Assembly (NCBI RefSeq): GCF_000696095.1
Contig: NZ_BAYX01000011.1
Coordinates: 124,001 to 188,000, forward strand
DNA from: Rhizobium rhizogenes NBRC 13257
Lineage (GTDB): Bacteria; Pseudomonadota; Alphaproteobacteria; Rhizobiales; Rhizobiaceae
Direction of reading: 5' to 3'
DNA length: 64,000 bases
Positions 34,418 through 43,562 of this stretch are shown piece by piece (position 1 is the first letter of the stretch; each line of letters starts with the position of its first letter). The translations under genes and the position numbers were made by a program. The notes under the pieces are model-generated. The model was not told where the DNA came from and did no database searches. It saw only the letters and a list, made by a program, of their open reading frames with translations.

Positions 34418-35590
34418 ATGCGTACTCAGGTTGCCATTATCGGCTCAGGCCCTTCCGGCCTCTTGCTCGGCCAATTGCTGACCGAAGCCGGCATCGACAA
34501 CGTCATTCTCGATCGCGTCGGCAAAGACTATATCCTCGGCCGAGTGCGCGCCGGCGTGCTGGAGGAAGGCACGGTCTGGCTGATGGACAAGGCACAGTCC
34601 GCAACGCGCCTGCACGCCGAAGGCCTGCCGCATCACGGCTTTTCGCTGGCTTTCGACGGCCGCGATCACCGCATCGACCTTCACGGCCTGACCGGCGGTA
34701 AGCGCGTGATGATCTATGGCCAGACAGAGCTGACCCGTGATCTGATGGCGCGTCGCAAGCAAAGCGGTGGCCTGACGATCTATGACGCCGCCAATGTTTG
34801 CCCGCATGAATTCGACGGCGCCGCACCCTATCTCACCTACGAAAAAGATGGCGTCGCACACCGTATCGATTGCGATTTCATCGCCGGCTGCGACGGCTTT
34901 CATGGCGTCAGCCGGAAATCGGTTCCGAAAAAGGCGATCCGCTGCTTCGAGAAGGTCTATCCCTTCGGCTGGCTCGGCCTGCTTGCCGACGCCCCGCCCG
35001 TCAATCATGAATTGATCTATGCCAACCATCCGCGCGGCTTTGCGCTCTGCTCGATGCGGTCGATGACGCGCAGCCGTTATTACATCCAATGCCCGCTGGA
35101 TGAGAAGATAGAGAACTGGAGCGACGACCGCTTCTGGGACGAGCTGCGCCGCCGCCTGCCGGCTCACCATGCCGAGGCCCTGATCACCGCACCCTCGTTC
35201 GAGAAATCGATCGCGCCGCTGCGCTCCTTCGTCGCCGAACCGATGCGCTTCGGCCGCCTATTCCTCGTGGGCGATGCCGCCCATATCGTGCCGCCCACGG
35301 GAGCAAAGGGGCTGAATCTCGCGGCGAGCGATGTGCACTATCTCTTCTCAGGCTTGGCGGAGCATTATCATGATCGCTCCAACGCCGGCCTGGGCGCCTA
35401 TTCCGCCCATGCACTTGCCCGCGTCTGGAAGGCGGTGCGCTTTTCCTGGTGGATGACGACGATGATGCATCGCTTCCCCGACACCGGCGATTTCGATCAG
35501 AAGATTCAGGAGGCGGAACTCGATTATCTGACCCATTCGCGCGCCGCCTCGACAGCTCTTGCCGAAAATTATGTCGGTCTTCCGTTCTGA
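34418..35590 (+). CDS. pobA: 4-hydroxybenzoate 3-monooxygenase PobA
   Basis: 390 residues from the ATG at 34418, after GGGAGGAG. Flavoprotein hydroxylase: FAD-binding GSGPSGLLLGQLL at the N-terminus, and GDAAHIVPPTGAKGLNLA around residue 285. RVRAGVLEEGTV at ~44 and the YYIQCPLDE segment are PobA-type. It converts 4-hydroxybenzoate to protocatechuate with NADPH and O2, feeding the pca genes on both sides. It converges with pcaQ, with 6 bases between. Confidence 0.96.
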   Translation: MRTQVAIIGSGPSGLLLGQLLTEAGIDNVILDRVGKDYILGRVRAGVLEEGTVWLMDKAQSATRLHAEGLPHHGFSLAFDGRDHRIDLHGLTGGKRVMIYGQTELTRDLMARRKQSGGLTIYDAANVCPHEFDGAAPYLTYEKDGVAHRIDCDFIAGCDGFHGVSRKSVPKKAIRCFEKVYPFGWLGLLADAPPVNHELIYANHPRGFALCSMRSMTRSRYYIQCPLDEKIENWSDDRFWDELRRRLPAHHAEALITAPSFEKSIAPLRSFVAEPMRFGRLFLVGDAAHIVPPTGAKGLNLAASDVHYLFSGLAEHYHDRSNAGLGAYSAHALARVWKAVRFSWWMTTMMHRFPDTGDFDQKIQEAELDYLTHSRAASTALAENYVGLPF

Positions 35591-35596
35591 ATCAAC

Positions 35597-36523
35597 CTAA
35601 GGCTTCTTCGCCACTTTGTCGGCCGCCTCGCGGATCGTTTGCATCAGGATCGACAACGGCATGCTTGGAATGGCGTCTGTACGCATGGTGAGCCCAACCG
35701 GCCCCCTCGTCTCGCTGGTGTCGATCGGCAGCAGGCTGAGCAGACCATCCTCGACGTCGCCGGCGACGACGCCGGTCGAAATGATCCAGACGGCATCGCT
35801 GGAGCGCACGAAGGCGCGACCGAAGGAATCCGATACCGTCTCGATCTGGTTCGGCAGGCTGGCAACACCGTTGGAGATCAGAAAACTCTCGACGAAGGGA
35901 CGGATGATCGAGCCGCGAGGGGGCATCAGGATCGTGTATTTGCCGAGATTGAAAAACAGCGATTGCCTGGCCTTCAGCAGCGGATGCCCTGTCCGCACAG
36001 CAAAGACGACCTGTTCGGAGTAAAGATGCTCGAAGGAAAAACCCGCCATCTTGTCTGGGCTGCTCAGGCGTCCGACGACGAGATCGAGATCGCCGACGCG
36101 GAGCTGCTCGAGAAGCACGGCATTCTCACCGGTGACGATCTTAATGCGGCTCCAGGTTTCTTCCTTCAGGAACAGTTCCATCGCCCGCGGCATGATCCGC
36201 GTCGAGACGGTCGGAAGCGCGCCGATCCGGATCGGCGGCGCCTCGCCGGATCGTTCCTGCGAAACCGAATCGAGGCCTTGCCTCAGCGCTGTCAGCGCAG
36301 CGCCCGCATGGCGCAGGAAGACTTCGCCGTAGCGGGTGATCTTGATCCCGCGCCCGTCGCGCTCGAACACCGCGACGCCCAGCGCCTCCTCCAATTCGCG
36401 GATGGTCTTTGTCACCGCCGGCTGGCTGACATGCAGGAGGCCAGCCGCCTTGACCACGCTTTTCTGCCGCGCGACCTCGACAAAAGTCTGGAGATGGCGG
36501 AATTTGACGCGCGTGTCGATCAT
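35597..36523 (-). CDS. pcaQ: LysR family activator PcaQ
   Basis: 308 residues: N-terminal LysR helix-turn-helix (KAAGLLHVSQPAVTKTIREL) and a C-terminal effector domain. Divergent from pcaDCHGB, which it activates in response to 3-carboxy-cis,cis-muconate in Agrobacterium and Sinorhizobium. Its recognition sequence lies 8 bases before its own start. Confidence 0.94.
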   Translation of the reverse strand: MIDTRVKFRHLQTFVEVARQKSVVKAAGLLHVSQPAVTKTIRELEEALGVAVFERDGRGIKITRYGEVFLRHAGAALTALRQGLDSVSQERSGEAPPIRIGALPTVSTRIMPRAMELFLKEETWSRIKIVTGENAVLLEQLRVGDLDLVVGRLSSPDKMAGFSFEHLYSEQVVFAVRTGHPLLKARQSLFFNLGKYTILMPPRGSIIRPFVESFLISNGVASLPNQIETVSDSFGRAFVRSSDAVWIISTGVVAGDVEDGLLSLLPIDTSETRGPVGLTMRTDAIPSMPLSILMQTIREAADKVAKKP

Positions 36524-36530
36524 GACTTTA

Positions 36531-36546
36531 ATAACCTTTTGGTTAT
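36531..36546. promoter_or_regulatory. PcaQ binding site
   Basis: ATAACCTTTTGGTTAT matches the published rhizobial PcaQ consensus ATAACC-N4-GGTTAA at 11 of 12 fixed bases and is a perfect inverted repeat. It lies in the pcaQ-pcaD gap, 71 bases before the pcaD start. Confidence 0.88.
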
Positions 36547-36616
36547 TGGAAAGCCATAAAATATCATTTTACTTAACCAGATTAAACCTACAATCTCGCT
36601 ATCGAGGAGATTTCCA

Positions 36617-37429
36617 GTGCAGTTCGCCCGTATCAACGACGTCACGATCCATTATCAGATCATCGGTGCTGCCGGTGACAAGCCGGTGCTTGTCTTTGCC
36701 AATTCGCTTGGCACGGATTTCCGCATCTGGCGCGACGTGATCGTCAGGCTCGCCGGCGATTTCGCTATCGTGCTCTACGACAAGCGTGGCCATGGCCTCT
36801 CCGATATCGGCCAGGTGCCTTATGCGATCGAGGATCACGCCACCGATCTCGCCGGGCTGCTTGATCTGCTCAACGTCAAGAACGCCATCATTTGCGGCCT
36901 CTCCGTCGGCGGGCTGATCGCGCAGTCGCTCTACCAGAGACGGCCGGATCTGGTGCGCGCGCTCATCCTTTGCGACACCGCCCACAAGATCGGCACTGCC
37001 GATAGCTGGAATAGCCGCATCGCACAGGTAGAAGCTCACGGCATTGAATCGATCGTCGACGCGGTGATGGAGCGCTGGTTCACGCCGGCTTTCCGCCGCC
37101 CGGAAAACACGGCCTTCGCCGGCTACTCCAACATGCTGACCCGTCAGCCGGCGGCGGGCTATGCAGCGACTTGCGCCGCGCTGCGCAACGCCGATTTTAC
37201 CGAGGCAGCGAAGAAGATCGCGGTGCCGACCATCTGCATCGTCGGCGATCAGGACGGCTCGACACCGCCGGAACTGGTGCTGTCGACCGCCAAGCTCATT
37301 CCGAACGCACGTTATGAAGTGATCAAGGATGCAGGCCATATCCCCTGCGTCGAACAACCCGAGGCACTGACCGCCGTCATTCGCGCTTTCGTCGATTTCA
37401 CCTTGCATGGAGAAAAGGCTTATGAATGA
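36617..37429 (+). CDS. pcaD: 3-oxoadipate enol-lactonase PcaD
   Basis: 270 residues, GTG start after GAGGAG. Alpha/beta hydrolase with the nucleophile elbow CGLSVGGL (Ser about 96), later Asp in VGDQDGSTPPE and His in DAGHIPCVEQ. It opens 3-oxoadipate enol-lactone to 3-oxoadipate. First gene of pcaDCHGB; overlaps pcaC by 8 bases. Confidence 0.95.
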   Translation: MQFARINDVTIHYQIIGAAGDKPVLVFANSLGTDFRIWRDVIVRLAGDFAIVLYDKRGHGLSDIGQVPYAIEDHATDLAGLLDLLNVKNAIICGLSVGGLIAQSLYQRRPDLVRALILCDTAHKIGTADSWNSRIAQVEAHGIESIVDAVMERWFTPAFRRPENTAFAGYSNMLTRQPAAGYAATCAALRNADFTEAAKKIAVPTICIVGDQDGSTPPELVLSTAKLIPNARYEVIKDAGHIPCVEQPEALTAVIRAFVDFTLHGEKAYE

Positions 37430-37826
37430 ACCCAACGCCCCGTCTGAGCGCTATCGCCAGGGCATGGCGACGCGACGCGCCGTTCTCGGCGACAGCCATG
37501 TCGACCGCGCCCAGTCAGCATCGACGGAGTTCGACCAGCCTTTCCAGGAGTTGATCACCGAAGCGGCGTGGGGTCATGTCTGGTCGCGTCCGACGCTCAG
37601 CAAGCGCGAGCGCTCGATTGTCACGATCGCGCTTCTGGCGGCACTCGGCCAGGATGACGAAGTGGCGATGCATGTCCGCGCGACGATCAATACCGGCGCG
37701 ACACGCGACGATGTCCGCGAGGCGCTGTTGCATGTAGCAATCTATGCCGGCGTGCCGGCCGCCAATCACGCGATCAAGATCGCCAAGCAGGTTTTCGAAC
37801 AGATGGACGCCGAGAAGGCGGCCTGA
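37422..37826 (+). CDS. pcaC: 4-carboxymuconolactone decarboxylase PcaC
   Basis: 134 residues from the ATG at 37422 (GGAG upstream, inside pcaD). The CMD fold is clear: GHVWSRPTLSKRERSIVTIA and EVAMHVRATINTGATRDDV. It decarboxylates 4-carboxymuconolactone to 3-oxoadipate enol-lactone. Not fused to PcaD, unlike the PcaL fusion of some bacteria. Confidence 0.95.
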   Translation: MNEPNAPSERYRQGMATRRAVLGDSHVDRAQSASTEFDQPFQELITEAAWGHVWSRPTLSKRERSIVTIALLAALGQDDEVAMHVRATINTGATRDDVREALLHVAIYAGVPAANHAIKIAKQVFEQMDAEKAA

Positions 37827-37838
37827 AGCGAGGCAACA

Positions 37839-38588
37839 ATGTCTGACAAAAGCAATAGCAGGCCCGAAACGGGTGCCTTTTTCGGGCGCGATCGCGCCTG
37901 GCACGCGCCGGCCTTTACGCCGGGCTACAAGACCTCGGTGCTGCGGTCTCCACAGCGCGCGCTCCTGTCGCTGGACGGCACGATCTCCGAAATTACCGGC
38001 CCGGTCTTCGGGCATTCCATTCTCGGCGAGCACGACAACGACCTGATCCACAACTTCGCCAAGCCCGGCGAAAGTGCGATCGGCGAGCGCATCATCGTGC
38101 ATGGCCGCGTGCTCGACGAGCGCAATCGGCCGGTTCCGGGCGCACTGCTCGAATTCTGGCAGGCCAATGCCGGCGGGCGGTATCGCCACAAGAAAGAAAC
38201 CTACCTCGCCGCCCTCGATCCGAATTTCGGCGGTTGCGGCCGCGCCATCACCGACGAGGACGGCCACTATGCCTTCCGCACGGTCCGGCCAGGCGCCTAT
38301 CCTTGGCCGAATGGCGTCAACGACTGGCGGCCGGCGCATATCCACTTCTCCATCTTCGGCCATGGCTTCGCTCAACGGCTGATCACGCAGATGTATTTCG
38401 AGGGCGATCCGATGATCTGGAAATGTCCGATCGTCGGCACGATCCCCGACAAAAAGGCGATCGAGCAGCTGATCGCGCCGCTCGACTGGGGCAACACGAT
38501 CCCGATGGATGCGCGCGCCTATAAATTTGACATCGTATTGCGCGGCCGTCGTTCGACGCTGTTCGAAAACCGGCTGGAGGGCAACTGA
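37839..38588 (+). CDS. pcaH: Protocatechuate 3,4-dioxygenase beta subunit PcaH
   Basis: 249 residues. The Fe(III) ligands of intradiol dioxygenases are visible: Tyr in GGRYRHKKETYLA, a further Tyr in PGAYPWPNG, and the His pair in RPAHIHFSIFG. It cleaves protocatechuate between the hydroxyls to 3-carboxy-cis,cis-muconate with PcaG. The TGA stop shares its A with the pcaG ATG. Confidence 0.96.
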   Translation: MSDKSNSRPETGAFFGRDRAWHAPAFTPGYKTSVLRSPQRALLSLDGTISEITGPVFGHSILGEHDNDLIHNFAKPGESAIGERIIVHGRVLDERNRPVPGALLEFWQANAGGRYRHKKETYLAALDPNFGGCGRAITDEDGHYAFRTVRPGAYPWPNGVNDWRPAHIHFSIFGHGFAQRLITQMYFEGDPMIWKCPIVGTIPDKKAIEQLIAPLDWGNTIPMDARAYKFDIVLRGRRSTLFENRLEGN

Positions 38589-39202
38589 TGGTGCAGGAAC
38601 TCGGCTACCTCAAGGAAACGCCGTCGCAGACGGCTGGCCCCTATGTCCATATCGGCCTGACGCCGAATTTCTGCGATATCGGCGGCGTGTATGACACCGA
38701 TCTCGGCGTGTCCATGGTCAACGACAAGACGCTGGGACAACGCATTACAGTCAAGGGTCGTATTTTCGACGGTGCCGATACGCTGGTGAAGGATGCCGTC
38801 GTCGAGATTTGGCAGGCCGACAGCGCCGGGCTCTACAATAGCCCTTCGGAGATGCGCGGGACGGCCGATCCGAACTTCACCGGCTGGGGCCGCTGCCCGA
38901 CAAGCGCCGAAGATGGCGTATTCTCGTTTGAGACGATCAAGCCGGGCCGCGCTCCCTATAAGGACGGGCGCAAGATGGCGCCGCATATCACGCTCTGGAT
39001 CGTGGCGCGTGGCATCAATATCGGCCTGCATACGCGCCTATACTTTCCAGATGAAGCCAAGGCTAACGCCGAGGATCCTTTGCTTGCCCGCATCGAGCAT
39101 CGCCAGCGTGTCGCCACCCTGATCGCCAGCCAGGAAGGGTCTGTCTATACGCTCGACGTGCATTTGCAGGGCGACAAGGAAACGGTTTTCCTCGATATAT
39201 AG
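38588..39202 (+). CDS. pcaG: Protocatechuate 3,4-dioxygenase alpha subunit PcaG
   Basis: 204 residues. Same fold as PcaH but without the iron-binding set, as expected for the alpha chain: SQTAGPYVHIGL near the N-terminus, DAVVEIWQADSAGLYNSP, and HITLWIVARGINIGLHTRLY. Start coupled to the pcaH stop; ends three bases before pcaB. Confidence 0.96.
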   Translation: MVQELGYLKETPSQTAGPYVHIGLTPNFCDIGGVYDTDLGVSMVNDKTLGQRITVKGRIFDGADTLVKDAVVEIWQADSAGLYNSPSEMRGTADPNFTGWGRCPTSAEDGVFSFETIKPGRAPYKDGRKMAPHITLWIVARGINIGLHTRLYFPDEAKANAEDPLLARIEHRQRVATLIASQEGSVYTLDVHLQGDKETVFLDI

Positions 39203-39205
39203 ACC

Positions 39206-40255
39206 ATGAGCATTTCCGCCTTCGACCACCCGTTTCTCTCCGGCCTCCTCGGCGACGAGGAGATTTCCGCTTATTTTTCAGCGGAAGCCGATATCCGTGC
39301 CATGCTCGCTTTCGAGGTCGCACTCGCCAGGGCCGAGGCGCGGCATGGTGTCATTCCGCAAGAAGCGGCTGAGCGGATCGCGGCAGTCTGCGGCACATTC
39401 CAGCCCGACATTGCCTGCCTGAAATCGGCGACGGCCACGGACGGGGTCGTCATTCCCGACCTCGTCAAGCAGTTGCGCAAGGCTGTTGGCGGCGAGGCCG
39501 CGCAGCATGTGCATTTCGGCGCCACCAGCCAGGATGTCATAGACACCAGTCTGATGATCCGCCTGAAGGCGGTCTCCTTCCTATTCACTGGCCGCCTTTT
39601 CGCGGTCACGTCTGGGCTCGAAAAACTCGACAAGCAGTTCGGCAAGAACCAACTTATGGGCCGCACCCGCATGCAGGCCGCCATCCCGATGACGGTCTCC
39701 GACCGGTTGCGCGCCTGGCGCACTCCGCTCGACAAATATCGCGACCGCCTGACCCAGGAGAGCTTTCCGCTTCAGTTCGGTGGCGCGGTCGGTACGCTGG
39801 AAAAACTGGGATCGAACGCTGCCGCTGTTCGTGCATCGCTGGCGCAGGAGCTCGACCTCACCGACGCGCCACAATGGCAAAACCAACGGGGAGGCATCGC
39901 CGAGTTCGCCGGCCTGCTCTCGTTGATGTCTGGCAGTCTTGGCAAGATCGGCCAGGACATCGCCCTTCTGGCGCAGACCGGCGAGGAAATCGAGCTTGCC
40001 GGCGGCGGCGGCTCCTCGGCCATGCCGCACAAACAGAATCCGGTCACCGCGGAGACCTTGGTCACGCTTGCCCGCTTCAACGCCGTCCAGCTCTCCGGCA
40101 TCCATCAATCGCTGGTGCACGAACAGGAACGCTCGGGCGCCGCCTGGACGCTCGAATGGCTGCTGCTGCCACCGATGGTGATGGCCACCGCCGCCTCGCT
40201 GCGAGCGGCGCGGGAATTGATCGGGAACGTGAAGCGGCTGGGCATAAATTCTTGA
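39206..40255 (+). CDS. pcaB: 3-carboxy-cis,cis-muconate cycloisomerase PcaB
   Basis: 349 residues. Fumarase/aspartase superfamily with the conserved loop SSAMPHKQNP near residue 270 and HFGATSQDVIDTSL near 100. It lactonises 3-carboxymuconate to 4-carboxymuconolactone. The length is the short form found in rhizobia; pseudomonad PcaB is about 100 residues longer. Confidence 0.95.
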   Translation: MSISAFDHPFLSGLLGDEEISAYFSAEADIRAMLAFEVALARAEARHGVIPQEAAERIAAVCGTFQPDIACLKSATATDGVVIPDLVKQLRKAVGGEAAQHVHFGATSQDVIDTSLMIRLKAVSFLFTGRLFAVTSGLEKLDKQFGKNQLMGRTRMQAAIPMTVSDRLRAWRTPLDKYRDRLTQESFPLQFGGAVGTLEKLGSNAAAVRASLAQELDLTDAPQWQNQRGGIAEFAGLLSLMSGSLGKIGQDIALLAQTGEEIELAGGGGSSAMPHKQNPVTAETLVTLARFNAVQLSGIHQSLVHEQERSGAAWTLEWLLLPPMVMATAASLRAARELIGNVKRLGINS

Positions 40256-40276
40256 GCGGAAATTCAAGAAATAAAC

Positions 40277-40292
40277 ATAACCCTGGCATTAT
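40277..40292. promoter_or_regulatory. Degenerate PcaQ box upstream of the ABC transporter
   Basis: ATAACC-CTGG-CATTAT has a perfect left half of the PcaQ consensus and a degraded right half. It lies 116 bases before the binding-protein gene at 40408. In Sinorhizobium, PcaQ also activates a protocatechuate ABC transporter operon from such a site, which supports the assignment. Confidence 0.6.
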
Positions 40293-40407
40293 CGATGCAA
40301 GCGTTTATTTCATTTTACATCACTATTTCGTATGCCAGATTGACCGTAGCAGATCTGCGTAAAAGCAAGCTGGCCCGGGGAGCAGGCCAGCAGGGGGAGG
40401 AGAAACT

Positions 40408-41580
40408 ATGAAACGGGTTATTCTGGCCGCAATCGCGGCTATCGCCATCAGCAGTGCCGCCTATGCCGACACGATCAAGATCGGCGTCATCGGGCCGTTT
40501 TCGGGGCCATTCGCCCTGCAGGGCAAGAATTTCAAGGCCGGCATCGATGCCTATATGGCCATGCATGGCGGCAAGGTTGGCGACAACGAGGTCGAGGTGA
40601 TCTACCGCGACGTGCCGCAGGCCGATCCGGCTCAATCGAAGTCGTCGGCGCAGGAACTGGTGGTCAAGGAGCATGTGCAGTATCTGGCCGGCTTCTACTT
40701 CACTCCGGATGCCATGGCGGTGACGCCGATCCTCAAGCAGGCCAATGTGCCGATGGTGATCTTCAACGCCGCGACATCAGCGATCGTGACGAAGAGCCCG
40801 CTGGTGGTGCGAACCTCCTTCACCACCTGGCAGACATCGACACCGATCGCCAAGGTCGCGCATGACGGCGGCGTCGACAAGGTCATCTCCGTCGTCAGCG
40901 ACTACGGTCCCGGCGTCGATGCTGAAAACGCCTTCAAAGCCGGTTTCGAGAAGGTCGGCGGCCAGGTCGTCGAGACGGTACGCATGCCGTTGTCGACCAA
41001 CGATTTCAGCCCGATCATGCAGCGCATCAAGGATTCCGGTGCGCAGGGCGTCTTCGCCTTCCTGCCCTCCGGCCCGACCACACTCGGTTTCGTGAAGGCC
41101 TATAACGAAAATGGCCTGAAGGGCGCCGGCATCAAGCTGTTTTCGCCCGGCGACCTGACACAGGAATCCGACCTGCCGGCGCTTGGTGATGCGGCGCTCG
41201 GCATGCAGACGACCTTCCATTACGCGATCTCGCATGACTCCCCGGAAAACAAGGCCTTCGTCGCTGCTGCCGACAAGGCGATCGGCAATCCGGCCGAACT
41301 CACGTTCCCGGCGGTCGGCGCTTTCGACGGCATGCATGTCATCTACAAGATGATCGAGGCGACCGGCGGCAAGCAGGACGCCCAGAAAGCCGTCGACGCG
41401 GTGAAGGGTCTCTCCTGGGTCAGCCCGCGCGGCCCGGTGACCATCGATCCGGAAAGCCGGCACATTACCCAGAACATCTATCTGCGCGAAGTCGCCAAGG
41501 CCGCCGACGGCACCTATTACAACAAGGAAATCCAGACCTTCGAAAAGCAGGGCGACCCCGGTTTGGCGGCGGTGAAATAG
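40408..41580 (+). CDS. pcaM: ABC transporter substrate-binding protein, probable protocatechuate binder
   Basis: 390 residues with a short Sec signal peptide (AAIAISSAAYA, cleavage near residue 22). Leu/Ile/Val-binding (type 1 periplasmic) fold: IKIGVIGPFSGPFALQGKN at the mature N-terminus, then VEVIYRDVPQADPAQS. GGGGGAGGAG precedes the ATG. The location right after pcaDCHGB and the PcaQ-like box suggest it is the pcaM orthologue, so the ligand is probably protocatechuate rather than an amino acid. Confidence 0.85.
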   Translation: MKRVILAAIAAIAISSAAYADTIKIGVIGPFSGPFALQGKNFKAGIDAYMAMHGGKVGDNEVEVIYRDVPQADPAQSKSSAQELVVKEHVQYLAGFYFTPDAMAVTPILKQANVPMVIFNAATSAIVTKSPLVVRTSFTTWQTSTPIAKVAHDGGVDKVISVVSDYGPGVDAENAFKAGFEKVGGQVVETVRMPLSTNDFSPIMQRIKDSGAQGVFAFLPSGPTTLGFVKAYNENGLKGAGIKLFSPGDLTQESDLPALGDAALGMQTTFHYAISHDSPENKAFVAAADKAIGNPAELTFPAVGAFDGMHVIYKMIEATGGKQDAQKAVDAVKGLSWVSPRGPVTIDPESRHITQNIYLREVAKAADGTYYNKEIQTFEKQGDPGLAAVK

Positions 41581-41692
41581 AGCCGCTCTTCCTGCGTCCT
41601 TCGACATGGCCAGGGAACGGGCGGCTTGCGCCCGGTCCAGCGGCAGAGGATTAAGGGAAGAGCAGAAGAAAGCAAACGGACCAGCCCGACCC

Positions 41693-42556
41693 ATGCAAAC
41701 CGTGTTCAGCATTGCAGTCGATGCCCTCGCCTACGGCATGGTGCTGTTCGTGATTTCCATTGGCCTCTCCGTCACCATGGGGCTGATGCGCGTCGTCAAT
41801 CTGGCGCATGGCGCCTTTGCCATGATCGGTGGCTATATTGCCTCCTATGCGGCGCGGGATCTCGGGCTGGGCTATGCCGCCGCGGTTCTGCTGGCCGTCG
41901 TCGGCACGGTGATCATCTCCATCCCGATCGAGCGGCTGCTCTATCGCCGTATCTATGGCGCGCCGGAGCTGACGCAGGTACTGATGACGATTGGCATTAC
42001 CTTCTGCATCATCGGCATCGCCAACTATGTCTTCGGCCCGACGCTGAAGACCATCCCCTTGCCAAGCGAGCTGCAAGGCTCCATCGATCTCAGCTTCCGC
42101 ACGATTGGCACGCATCGCATCTTCGCGATCGTCTGCGGGCTCATCGTCGCGCTGGCGCTATGGTTCACCATCGAGAAGACCTCGTTCGGCGTGAAGCTTC
42201 GCGCTTCCGTCGACAATGCCTCGATGGCGGCGGCCCTCGGCGTGCGTACCGAGATCGTTTATGCCGTCAGCTTCGCCGTCGCCGTCGGGCTTGCCGCCTT
42301 CGGTGGCGTCGTCGGCGCCGAACTGCTGCCGGTCGAGCCCTATTATGCCCTGCGCTATATGGTGACCTTCCTTGTCGTCGTCTCGGTCGGCGGCGCCGGT
42401 TCGATCGGGGGCGCGCTGCTTGCCTGCCTCATCCTCGGCGGCATCGATACCACCGGCCGCTATCTGATGCCGGAATATGGCGAGTTCTTCTTCTATCTCA
42501 CCGTCATCGCCATCGTCTGCGTCTTCCCGCGCGGTCTAGCCGGAAGGACGAAATGA
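41693..42556 (+). CDS. pcaN: Branched-chain-amino-acid-type ABC permease (LivH-like), probable PcaN
   Basis: 287-residue membrane protein of the LivH type, with MRVVNLAHGAFAMIGGY near the N-terminus and VVSVGGAGSIGGALLAC near the C-terminus. The start at 41693 lacks a clear ribosome binding site; the frame is open 29 codons upstream. The 112-base gap after the binding-protein gene holds no gene. Followed by the LivM-like gene after one base. Confidence 0.85.
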   Translation: MQTVFSIAVDALAYGMVLFVISIGLSVTMGLMRVVNLAHGAFAMIGGYIASYAARDLGLGYAAAVLLAVVGTVIISIPIERLLYRRIYGAPELTQVLMTIGITFCIIGIANYVFGPTLKTIPLPSELQGSIDLSFRTIGTHRIFAIVCGLIVALALWFTIEKTSFGVKLRASVDNASMAAALGVRTEIVYAVSFAVAVGLAAFGGVVGAELLPVEPYYALRYMVTFLVVVSVGGAGSIGGALLACLILGGIDTTGRYLMPEYGEFFFYLTVIAIVCVFPRGLAGRTK

Positions 42557-42557
42557 T

Positions 42558-43562
42558 ATGGCACTGACCATCGACCGAGAGACCATCGCCGCGACGAGCA
42601 ACCGCCTTGCACTTAAGCGCGATGGTATTGCCATAGCGGTCATCCTCGTTCTGGCAGCAATCGGCTACCTGCTGTTCCCTGACAATCTCGCGCTCCTGAC
42701 GCGGTTGATCGCCATTGCTCTGCTTGTCCTGTCGCTCGATCTGGTCACAGGCTATTGCGGTGTGGCGACGCTCGGTCATGCGGCCCTGTTCGGCGCCGGT
42801 GCCTATGCCGCCGGCATCGCCTCGGCGCATTACGGCATCAATGATCCCTTGCTGATGACGCTGGTCGGCATCGTTGCCGGCGCGGTTGCGGGGCTGATTT
42901 GCGGCATCGTCATTCTAAGGGCGCACGGCCTGCCACAACTCGTGCTGTCGATCGCGCTGATTTACCTCTTCCACGAATTCGCCAACAAGGCATCGAGCTG
43001 GACCGGCGGCAGCGACGGGCTCTCCGGCATCTCCACCAATCCGCTGTTCGGCCTGTTCGAATTCGATCTCTATGGGCATACGGCTTATTTCTATGGCGTG
43101 GCGCTGCTGCTGATCGTCCTGATCCTGCTGCGTTTTCTGGTACGCTCGCCCTTCGGCATGCTCTGTCGCGGCATAAGGCAGGATCCCCTGCGCATCCGCG
43201 CCATGGGTGTCTCGCCGAAGGTCACGCTGATCAAGATGTATGTGATCTCAGGCGCCGTCGCCGGCGTTGGCGGCGCGCTGAATGCGATCTCGACCCAGGT
43301 GGTCGGGCTCGACAGCCTCTCCTTCACGCAATCGGCCGAGGCGCTGGTCATGCTCGTGCTCGGCGGCACCGGTTCGCTGTTCGGGGCGCTCGCCGGCACG
43401 CTGGTCTTCATGCTGTTCGAAGATTACGTCTCCGCCGCCAATCCCTTCCACTGGCTGACCATCGTTGGCCTGTTGCTGATCCTCGTGGTGCTGTTCGCGC
43501 CGAAGGGCATCTATGGCACAGCCGCGACCTATCTTGCGCGCCGTCGGGAGGCTCGCACATGA
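42558..43562 (+). CDS. pcaV: Branched-chain-amino-acid-type ABC permease (LivM-like), probable PcaV
   Basis: 334 residues, about nine membrane helices, with DLVTGYCGVATLGHAALFGAG (in two parts) and GTGSLFGALAGTLVF, both LivM features. One base lies between the LivH-like stop and this ATG, and its stop overlaps the next ATPase start by four bases (ATGA). Forms the channel with the LivH-like subunit. Confidence 0.85.
   Translation: MALTIDRETIAATSNRLALKRDGIAIAVILVLAAIGYLLFPDNLALLTRLIAIALLVLSLDLVTGYCGVATLGHAALFGAGAYAAGIASAHYGINDPLLMTLVGIVAGAVAGLICGIVILRAHGLPQLVLSIALIYLFHEFANKASSWTGGSDGLSGISTNPLFGLFEFDLYGHTAYFYGVALLLIVLILLRFLVRSPFGMLCRGIRQDPLRIRAMGVSPKVTLIKMYVISGAVAGVGGALNAISTQVVGLDSLSFTQSAEALVMLVLGGTGSLFGALAGTLVFMLFEDYVSAANPFHWLTIVGLLLILVVLFAPKGIYGTAATYLARRREART

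Noticed and set aside
41626..42567. 313-codon plus-strand frame overlapping the LivH-like permease
   Set aside because: Its translation is Arg/His-rich shadow of the permease in the +1 frame; the permease frame has the family motifs.
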